20,170 nucleotides of DNA. It comes from Peptococcaceae bacterium. GTDB taxonomy: Bacteria; Bacillota; Dehalobacteriia; UBA7702. Under the pieces are notes generated by a model. The model was not told the origin of the DNA, did not search any database, and saw only the letters and a program-made list of their open reading frames with translations. Location: contig DXZC01000024.1 of NCBI GenBank assembly GCA_019415505.1, forward strand, positions 1-20,170, written 5' to 3'. The translations under genes were made by a program, and so were the position numbers. Shown piece by piece: positions 15,259-20,170 of the stretch. How positions within the stretch are numbered: position 1 is the stretch's first letter; each line of letters starts with the position of its first letter.

Positions 15259-16146
15259 ATGACGTCTTATGTAGTATACGGTGATTTACTGTTTTTAATG
15301 AATTTACTCATGGATTTTACACTCCTCTATGGCGTGGCCCGTTTTGGCAATTTCCCAACCAGGTTATTGCGGCTATTTTTGGCCTCCTTGTTAGCGGCCT
15401 TTTATGGGGTGGCGGCAGTTTATCCCCAGTACGCGGTATTAAACGGTATATTTTGTAAGACCTTAGCTTCCCTTGCCATTGTAAAATTGGCTTTTTGGTC
15501 CTGCCAGGGTAAAAAGTATCTCCGGGCAGTGGCTTATTTTTATCTTTTAAGCTTCCTAATGGCCGGGGCTGTAATGGGGGTAACTTGGTTCTTTAATGAA
15601 AAGGGCTGGTCCGGCCAAGTTATGTCCTTCACCGCTATGGCTTTGGCTTTCGCCGTGCTCTTGGCCTTAATGCTATCTCGCTGGGGCATGGCTTATGTAA
15701 AGGGTAACCTCCGGCGCAATGAGGGCAGTGAGGAAATAGAAATTTGTTTAGGCGGTAAGTCCGTGCGGGTTAGCGCCTTATTGGATACAGGTAATGAGCT
15801 GTTGGACCCTGTAACTAGGTGTCCAGTGGCTGTAGTGGAGTTTGAGGCTCTTAAACCCTTGCTGCCCCTGGACTTTGCCGATTCTTTCCGGGGCCAGACC
15901 GATGTTGGCGGTATTCTCAGCAAGTTTATAGATACGCCCCTTGGTAAGCGAATGCGCCTTATTCCCTTTTCCAGCATTGGTAAACGCAACGGTATGCTGT
16001 TAGGGGTTAGGCCCGACTGTATTAGGTTACCGCAAAGAAAAGGCGCTGTAGTGGAAAATGCCGTGGTTTGTTTGTACAAAGGCTCCCTCCATACCAGAGA
16101 GTCCTGCCGCTGTATTGTTAATCCCGCTATTTTGGATTCCCTATAA
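15259..16146 (+). CDS. spoIIGA: Pro-sigma-E processing peptidase SpoIIGA
   Basis: A 295-residue membrane aspartic protease that cleaves pro-sigma-E in the mother cell after asymmetric division. The N-terminal half has five hydrophobic helices (about 8-28, 35-55, 60-80, 90-112, 120-140). The cytoplasmic half carries the retropepsin-like active site SALLDTGNELLDP with Asp176, corresponding to the catalytic Asp of Bacillus SpoIIGA. The ATG at 15259 follows AAAGGGG at about 15242-15248. The substrate gene sigE starts 21 bases later, the standard spoIIG operon. Confidence 0.95.
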   Translation: MTSYVVYGDLLFLMNLLMDFTLLYGVARFGNFPTRLLRLFLASLLAAFYGVAAVYPQYAVLNGIFCKTLASLAIVKLAFWSCQGKKYLRAVAYFYLLSFLMAGAVMGVTWFFNEKGWSGQVMSFTAMALAFAVLLALMLSRWGMAYVKGNLRRNEGSEEIEICLGGKSVRVSALLDTGNELLDPVTRCPVAVVEFEALKPLLPLDFADSFRGQTDVGGILSKFIDTPLGKRMRLIPFSSIGKRNGMLLGVRPDCIRLPQRKGAVVENAVVCLYKGSLHTRESCRCIVNPAILDSL

Positions 16147-16167
16147 AGATAAACAGGAGGAAAAACC

Positions 16168-16890
16168 ATGGAAGTGAAAAGTCTGCGCAATTTTATGGTA
16201 CTTTTTTTACCGGTGCTTTTACAGCCGCCGGAGGAGAAGTCCGTATTTTATGTGGGGGGGAGCGACGTCCTACCGCCGCCGTTAGAATCCGAGGAGGAAA
16301 GAAAGATGCTTTTGCGGCTTGGCGAGGGCGACGGTGAGGCTCGGGATATTTTAATAGAGCATAATTTGCGCCTTGTGGTTTACATTGCCCGGCGTTTTGA
16401 AAATACCGGTATTAATATTGAGGATTTAGTCTCCATTGGCACTATTGGCCTGATTAAGGCGGTAAATACCTTTGATATTTCTAAAAAAATTAAATTAGCT
16501 ACATACGCTTCCCGCTGTATTGAAAATGAGATTCTCATGTATTTGCGGCGCAATGGTAAAACCAAAGGGGAAATATCGTTAGATGAGCCCTTAAACGTGG
16601 ACTGGGACGGCAATGAACTGCTGCTTTCAGATATTATGGGCACAGATAGCGACCTTTGTTCACGGGAATTAGAAAGCGAGGTGGATAAGGCTTTACTGCG
16701 TATGGCTATGGAAAAACTCAGCCCCCGGGAAAAGGTAATAGTAGAGCTGCGTTATGGTATTGACGCCGAAGGGGAGGAAAAAACCCAAAAGGAGGTGGCA
16801 GAGGTTTTAGGTATATCCCAATCTTATATTTCCCGTTTGGAAAAACGCATTATCAAGCGCTTACGCAAGGAGATAATGAAAACAATCTAA
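16168..16890 (+). CDS. sigE: RNA polymerase sporulation sigma factor SigE
   Basis: A 240-residue pro-sigma-E. Residues 1 to about 27 form the pro-sequence; the processed protein should begin near FYVGGSDVLPPPL. Region 2 (about 65-130) has NLRLVVYIARRFENTGINIE and LATYASRCIENEILMYLRR; region 4 (about 180-238) ends in the HTH VAEVLGISQSYISRLEKR. Sequence and length agree closely with Bacillus sigma-E. AGGAGG at 16155-16160 lies seven bases before the ATG. It directs early mother-cell transcription; yqfC and yqfD at the other end of this window are expected targets. sigG, which usually follows, is missing here; a terminator comes instead. Confidence 0.97.
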   Translation: MEVKSLRNFMVLFLPVLLQPPEEKSVFYVGGSDVLPPPLESEEERKMLLRLGEGDGEARDILIEHNLRLVVYIARRFENTGINIEDLVSIGTIGLIKAVNTFDISKKIKLATYASRCIENEILMYLRRNGKTKGEISLDEPLNVDWDGNELLLSDIMGTDSDLCSRELESEVDKALLRMAMEKLSPREKVIVELRYGIDAEGEEKTQKEVAEVLGISQSYISRLEKRIIKRLRKEIMKTI

Positions 16891-16897
16891 ATAAAAT

Positions 16898-16937
16898 AAG
16901 GCGTTTCCTAAGCTCTAAGAGGCTTGGGAAACGCCTT
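16898..16937. terminator. Bidirectional terminator between sigE and the DUF881 gene
   Basis: AAGGCGTTTCC (16898-16908) pairs with GGAAACGCCTT (16927-16937) and the stem continues through AAGC/GCTT, giving about 16 pairs around an eight-base loop. On the minus strand it is followed by TATTTTATTT. It lies between convergent genes and can serve both. Confidence 0.85.
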
Positions 16938-16939
16938 AA

Positions 16940-17599
16940 TTATAGGGCGGCTGGTAAATTTAACTCTACCATTTCTGTGGTATCATAAACCAGCTCCATT
17001 TCCGTAGCTAGATTTGCCATAACGCCGCCGGGAAAGCTAAGGGCCGCACTGAGGGCTTTGCTGTCGCCAATAGCCTGTATAGTCAGGGGAAAGGTTAAAG
17101 TAGTGTTATTTAGTTTAATTTTAACTCCCGACCCAGTACCCGCGGTTGTAAATCCTGAAGCTGTGGTTATGCGTATGTTATTAACAGCTATAGCCTCGGC
17201 TCCGGCGTTCCAAAGCTCGTTAAGAATTAGCACCAAATCATTTGCTATTAGCTTCTTTTGGCTGGGGATATTAAGGTTTATTCCCGGTCCCTGGACGTCT
17301 ACAGTGCCGGTTGCTGCCGTAAGAATAGCATATTCTTCTTTTAAAGTGTCTATGGCGGAGCTTTCCGAGGTGCTGGCCTCTGAGAGAATCGTCAGTTCCT
17401 CCCTTAAATCCCTTTCTTGGCTGGCTAAATTTGCCCGCTGCCGGTTCATTTCCCCTAGGATTACCACCAGGTCGCTGTTGCTTTGTAGACTTAGGTCAGA
17501 AAAAGCCGCTGCATTAGTATGGTATTGTACGGAAATAATAAAGCCGAGAAGTAGGCAAATAATAGTTAAGCTGGCGGCAGCTTTGGTTTTAGTCCTCAA
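16940..17599 (-). CDS. DUF881 family protein, second copy
   Basis: A 219-residue protein with one N-terminal transmembrane helix (about 7-26), a predicted coiled coil (about 40-90) and a DUF881 domain from about 95, including TGTVDVQGPGINLNI and the NELWNAGAEAIAVN motif. The family (YlxW/YlxX in Bacillus) is encoded near division genes; its function is undefined. The longer open frame would run back to 17722, but that overlaps sbp extensively. TTG at 17599 is preferred because a G-rich site (GGGGGCGG) lies just upstream and the overlap with the sbp stop is then only 11 bases. It is the last gene of the three-gene unit. Confidence 0.82.
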   Translation of the reverse strand: MRTKTKAAASLTIICLLLGFIISVQYHTNAAAFSDLSLQSNSDLVVILGEMNRQRANLASQERDLREELTILSEASTSESSAIDTLKEEYAILTAATGTVDVQGPGINLNIPSQKKLIANDLVLILNELWNAGAEAIAVNNIRITTASGFTTAGTGSGVKIKLNNTTLTFPLTIQAIGDSKALSAALSFPGGVMANLATEMELVYDTTEMVELNLPAAL

Positions 17600-17981
17600 T
17601 TTGACCGCCCCCTTTGGCGTTGGTTTGCCGCCTTTTTTTATACCGCCGCTTCTGAATGAGCAAACGCCGCATAATACCAAAGTTGGTAAAAATCCGGAAG
17701 ATAAAGACGAATACCACGGCAATAAATAGCTCTACGCCTAAATGGTCGCCTAAATATATGAAGGCTGCCCCTAAAAGGGTGTTGAAAATAAAACCGCTGA
17801 GGAGAATTAGACTGTCAAACTTTTTTTCTAGCATACCCAGGTAACCGCCTAAAAGGGAATCTAAGGCGCTGAGTAGGAGTACGGAAAGGTATTGGGCAAA
17901 AGCCAAGGGGATAATAATATTGGCATAAATGCCTAAGACAACGCCAATAATAAGACCGAAAAGCGGCAGTAGCCATATCAT
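17589..17981 (-). CDS. sbp: Small basic protein Sbp (DUF1290)
   Basis: A 130-residue membrane protein with about four hydrophobic segments (4-22, 28-48, 58-78, 82-100) and a strongly basic tail (RRLLIQKRRYKKRRQ), which fits the Sbp/DUF1290 family. In Bacillus sbp is part of the divIB-ylxWX-sbp-ftsAZ region. AAAGGAG lies upstream of the ATG at 17981, inside the end of the preceding gene, with a one-base gap. Function is unknown; division-related context in other genomes is the only hint. Confidence 0.88.
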   Translation of the reverse strand: MIWLLPLFGLIIGVVLGIYANIIIPLAFAQYLSVLLLSALDSLLGGYLGMLEKKFDSLILLSGFIFNTLLGAAFIYLGDHLGVELFIAVVFVFIFRIFTNFGIMRRLLIQKRRYKKRRQTNAKGGGQIED

Positions 17982-17982
17982 A

Positions 17983-18777
17983 TTAGTAATCTCCTTTCTG
18001 TTCTTGCCCTGATTCCTGTTCTTGTCCGGCTGCGGTTAGATGGTTGTGAGGTATTGTGCCGGTATAAGCTGGCACAATTATTTCTTCCTGGGGAATTGCG
18101 GTAAATAAAACTTGGGAATCTAGGAGGTCGCTATAAATTGAGCTGTTTTTTAGGGCTGTCATAAGTTCATTTTTATCCCCGGCTACCATTATTTGGTAGG
18201 GTGGAGCCAGGCGGGTTTGGTCAATCATGATTACCGTACCCACGCAACGAATGGCTGTAGAGGCCAAAACCCTTTGGCCGTTAATGGCAATGGCTTGGGC
18301 GTAGGGCCGTAAATCGTTGATTAAGAATAAAAGCGTTGTGTCGTGGATAATGTAAAGCTCCGGGTCGTAGTCCTCCGGCGAGGTTTCCTGGGCAATGGCC
18401 GCGGCCTCGCTATTATCGTTGAGCTCCAGTAAGAGGCCAGGCGAGATAATTTCTGTATAACCTGCCTGTGCCTTAAGGTTTTTGTTGGCGTCCTCCAGCT
18501 CTTTAATGATTTGTGCGTCAAAATTTTGGGCTAAGGAATAGCTCTCCCTTTGGTTAAGCAGAGAGGAGACGCTGGCGGACAAACGGCTGTTTTCTTCGTC
18601 CAGCTCTTCTATTTGGTCTATTAAATTTTCCTGCACTGTATTATTACCGGAGTCGGCAGCGAAATGGGAGCGCAGCGTGGCAACGCCAAAAAAACCAAGG
18701 GTCAGCAATATTAAAAAAATCGCTACCCCGGCCCACAGCCGCTTAAAATTATGCCGTCGCTTTTTTCCTGGGGGCAA
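17983..18777 (-). CDS. DUF881 family protein, first copy
   Basis: A 264-residue protein with a basic start, one transmembrane helix (about 15-35), a coiled coil (about 47-102) and a DUF881 domain (about 105-230) with the conserved LLFLINDLRPYAQAIAINGQR block. The C-terminus is Glu/Gln-rich. The start is TTG at 18777, preceded by GGTGAG; no ATG is available near it. It opens the minus-strand unit DUF881-sbp-DUF881, an arrangement also seen in other Clostridia. Confidence 0.84.
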   Translation of the reverse strand: MPPGKKRRHNFKRLWAGVAIFLILLTLGFFGVATLRSHFAADSGNNTVQENLIDQIEELDEENSRLSASVSSLLNQRESYSLAQNFDAQIIKELEDANKNLKAQAGYTEIISPGLLLELNDNSEAAAIAQETSPEDYDPELYIIHDTTLLFLINDLRPYAQAIAINGQRVLASTAIRCVGTVIMIDQTRLAPPYQIMVAGDKNELMTALKNSSIYSDLLDSQVLFTAIPQEEIIVPAYTGTIPHNHLTAAGQEQESGQEQKGDY

Positions 18778-18803
18778 ATCCTCTCACCTCTAATGTATAA
18801 TTA

Positions 18804-18810
18804 TGTCGAA
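18804..18810 (+). promoter_or_regulatory. Spo0A box between DUF881 and cdaA (1)
   Basis: A perfect TGTCGAA 7-mer. It lies downstream of the minus-strand promoter, within the DUF881 leader, where binding would tend to block transcription. A 7-mer match alone is weak evidence. Confidence 0.35.
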
Positions 18811-18837
18811 TTTACGCATTAGCCGCTTTGTGTTTTT

Positions 18838-18866
18838 ATTATAAACCAAGATAGGGCATTTTTCCA
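18838..18866 (-). promoter_or_regulatory. Candidate sigma-A promoter for the DUF881-sbp-DUF881 unit
   Basis: Read on the minus strand: TGGAAA (18866-18861), 17 bases, then perfect TATAAT (18843-18838). The leader to the TTG start is about 55 bases. Confidence 0.5.
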
Positions 18867-18917
18867 GCAAAACGCCATTATTTTTTTATCTTAAATTGAA
18901 AGGTATTTTTTAAATAT

Positions 18918-18924
18918 TGTCGAA
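18918..18924 (+). promoter_or_regulatory. Spo0A box between DUF881 and cdaA (2)
   Basis: A second perfect TGTCGAA, 43 bases before the cdaA start. TTGAAA at 18896-18901 and TAAAAT at 18925-18930 flank it with a 23-base spacer, loosely like the spoIIG promoter design. No standard sigma-A promoter for cdaA is evident. Confidence 0.35.
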
Positions 18925-18966
18925 TAAAATACAAGTGATACCCATTTATCTGAACAGAGGAAATTT

Positions 18967-19758
18967 ATGACTGGGAATATTTTAACCGTAATCATATCAG
19001 CCTTGGATATTTTTATAATGGCCTTTGTCATTTACAAAATACTCATGCTGTTGAAGGACTCCCGGGCAATGCAACTCCTCAAGGGTGTATTAATATTATT
19101 TATCGCTTATATCGTCAGCGGTTGGCTAAATCTTACCACCGTACATTGGATTTTGGGCAAAAGTTGGAGCGTCATAGTTTTGGGTATTGCCATTATTTTT
19201 CAACCGGAATTGCGTAATGCCCTGGAAAAGCTAGGCCGTAGCCACCCTCTATTTTTTGGCGCCAAACAACCCAGCGCTATGACGGCGACCGCCGCCGCTT
19301 TGGAGGAGGCTATTTTAGTAGCTGCCAACCATAAAATGGGGATGCTTTTAGTCTTACAGGGCGCTACGGGGCTTAAACAACAAATGGAAACCGGAGTTTT
19401 GTTAGACGCGAAAGTCAGCAGTGAGCTGCTTTTAAATCTATTTTTTAAAAACTCGCCCTTGCATGACGGCGCCGCTATTCTCAGCGGCAACCGGGTGGTA
19501 GCTGCCGGCTGCATTATGCCCCTCACCTTAAAAGAGGATGTAGCTTCAGATTTAGGTACCAGACATCGGGCTGCTATTGGCACCTCGGAAATGTCCGACG
19601 CCTTGATTTTAGTCGTTTCTGAGGAAACCGGCATAATATCCTCAGTGCGCCACGGCCACATACAACGTAATTTATCGCCGCGAAGCCTGAGGCGGACTTT
19701 ATATGATTTTTATAATATACCTGCCCTGAAAAAGAGAAAGAAGAAGCAAAATGTTTAA
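18967..19758 (+). CDS. cdaA: Diadenylate cyclase CdaA
   Basis: A 263-residue membrane diadenylate cyclase, which makes c-di-AMP from two ATP. Three N-terminal helices (about 8-28, 38-55, 65-80) anchor the DAC domain (about 100-255). Catalytic motifs are intact: LHDGA with Asp167-Gly168-Ala169, and GTRHRAAIG with Arg199-His200-Arg201. Length matches Bacillus CdaA. AGAGGA lies just upstream of the ATG. Normally it forms an operon with cdaR and glmM, whose products modulate it; here cdaR is cut short. The cognate phosphodiesterase gene pgpH is also in the window. Confidence 0.96.
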   Translation: MTGNILTVIISALDIFIMAFVIYKILMLLKDSRAMQLLKGVLILFIAYIVSGWLNLTTVHWILGKSWSVIVLGIAIIFQPELRNALEKLGRSHPLFFGAKQPSAMTATAAALEEAILVAANHKMGMLLVLQGATGLKQQMETGVLLDAKVSSELLLNLFFKNSPLHDGAAILSGNRVVAAGCIMPLTLKEDVASDLGTRHRAAIGTSEMSDALILVVSEETGIISSVRHGHIQRNLSPRSLRRTLYDFYNIPALKKRKKKQNV

Positions 19759-19873
19759 AGGACTATGGCGGCGTTTGGAAAGGAATAATTTAATATATAA
19801 AATAATTTCCTTGGCTCTGGCCGTATTGCTGTGGCTTTTTATAGCCCAACCGTTTCCCCAGCTTATTCCTTAA
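19751..19873 (+). pseudogene. cdaR: CdaR (YbbR) reduced to its N-terminal membrane segment
   Basis: A 40-residue frame overlapping the cdaA stop by eight bases, exactly where cdaR belongs. It carries the typical YbbR start: basic residues, then NNLIYKIISLALAVLLWLFI, one transmembrane helix, and stops at TAA after Leu-Ile-Pro. All extracellular YbbR domains, normally several hundred residues, are absent from the 68 bases before glmM. Either the gene has a real deletion, or the assembly lost DNA here. A functional membrane peptide that still touches CdaA cannot be excluded. Confidence 0.75.
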
Positions 19874-19941
19874 ACTATATACTTAACCCATATATAAATA
19901 GATAAAGAGATAGAAATAAAAGAGAAACAGAGGTGTGTCTT

Positions 19942-20170
19942 ATGAAAAAGCTTTTTGGAACTGACGGTGTGCGGGGTGAAGCTAATAAAGTTGTTACACC
20001 GAGCTTAGCCTTTGAAATAGGGGCCGCCCTAGCCTTAGTTTTACAGGAAAAACAGCCAAAACCAACGGTGCTGGTTGGGCGGGATACCCGTCTTTCCGGC
20101 TCTATGATTGCCGGGGCCATTATGGCGGGGGGGGGTTCTTATTAACAACTCCCAGCCCCCGCGACCTCTC
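19942..20170 (+). CDS. glmM: Phosphoglucosamine mutase GlmM, 5' part, frame disrupted
   Basis: The N-terminus of GlmM, which converts glucosamine-6-phosphate to glucosamine-1-phosphate for the cell wall. MKKLFGTDGVRGEANK and VGRDTRLSGSM are clear family blocks. The ATG at 19942 follows AGAGGTG (19929-19935). After about 65 residues the frame meets nine G's in a row (20127-20135) and stops at a TAA at 20143. The expected next block is not found in any frame without further changes, so the last 40 bases may be poor sequence at a contig end. In family members GlmM binds and inhibits CdaA. Confidence 0.8.

Noticed and set aside
15693..16190. Minus-strand open frame of 165 codons
   Set aside because: Antisense to spoIIGA, which is clearly real; no recognisable domain.
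17600..17722. Longer N-terminus for the second DUF881 protein
   Set aside because: The extra 41 residues overlap sbp in another frame, have no membrane or family features, and a TTG with a good G-rich site lies at 17599.
17058..17729. Long + strand open frame of about 220 codons
   Set aside because: Lies opposite the DUF881 and sbp genes, has no family features and no ribosome binding site; those genes have clear domains.
1..20170. CRISPR array, insertion sequence or prophage genes
   Set aside because: No regularly spaced repeats, transposase, integrase or phage structural genes were recognised.

Overview
The window reads as part of a chromosome (quite possibly a whole contig) from an anaerobic, endospore-forming member of the Clostridia. 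The support is gene content: spoIIGA and sigE with a Spo0A-type promoter, the YqfC/YqfD sporulation pair, an undecaprenol-kinase-type dgkA, and the c-di-AMP genes pgpH and cdaA, all with strong AGGAGG-type ribosome binding sites. The lineage appears to use pyrrolysine (Pyl): one methyltransferase gene carries an in-frame amber codon exactly where the MttB family places Pyl, and none of the 20 genes with a visible stop ends in TAG.

Layout. (1) 155-10179, + strand: a mostly conserved run of yqfC, yqfD, phoH, pgpH, ybeY, dgkA, a YerB-type lipoprotein gene, era, mgtE and recO, many overlapping by a few bases. A sigma-A-type promoter separates the sporulation pair yqfCD from the housekeeping genes starting at phoH. 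Before mgtE lies a 24-codon leader frame whose end forms one of two mutually exclusive hairpins; one of them would hide the mgtE Shine-Dalgarno sequence. (2) 10180-14966: an accessory methylamine module. A minus-strand unit holds mttB (with Pyl at codon 327) followed by an EamA-type transporter. A PAS / sigma-54-activator / Fis-HTH regulator is divergent from it. The shared intergenic region has a consensus -24/-12 promoter reading into mttB and AT-rich repeats at activator-like distance. The gene-poor flank at 10180-10639 contains a degenerate tandem repeat and a short P-loop fragment resembling the start of a corrinoid adenosyltransferase. (3) 15100-16937: spoIIGA-sigE behind a promoter with Spo0A boxes and a 21-bp spacer, ending in a bidirectional terminator. 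(4) 16940-18777, minus strand: DUF881 - sbp - DUF881. (5) 18967-20170, + strand: cdaA, a cdaR reduced to 40 codons, and the 5' end of glmM, whose frame breaks at a run of nine G close to the window end.

How the parts work together. Regions 1 and 5 contain both a c-di-AMP synthase (CdaA) and a c-di-AMP phosphodiesterase (PgpH), but the usual CdaA regulator has lost its extracellular domains. Region 2 looks like a small sigma-54-controlled regulon for trimethylamine demethylation. Its corrinoid protein, the reductive activator and the Pyl biosynthesis and decoding genes are not in this window and must be elsewhere. Region 3 is the mother-cell sigma factor with its processing protease; sigG, its usual next gene, is not adjacent.

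The most noteworthy items are the Pyl-containing mttB with its sigma-54 control region, the leader-ORF/hairpin arrangement before mgtE, and the stub-like cdaR. All calls come from reading the sequence; no database search was run.
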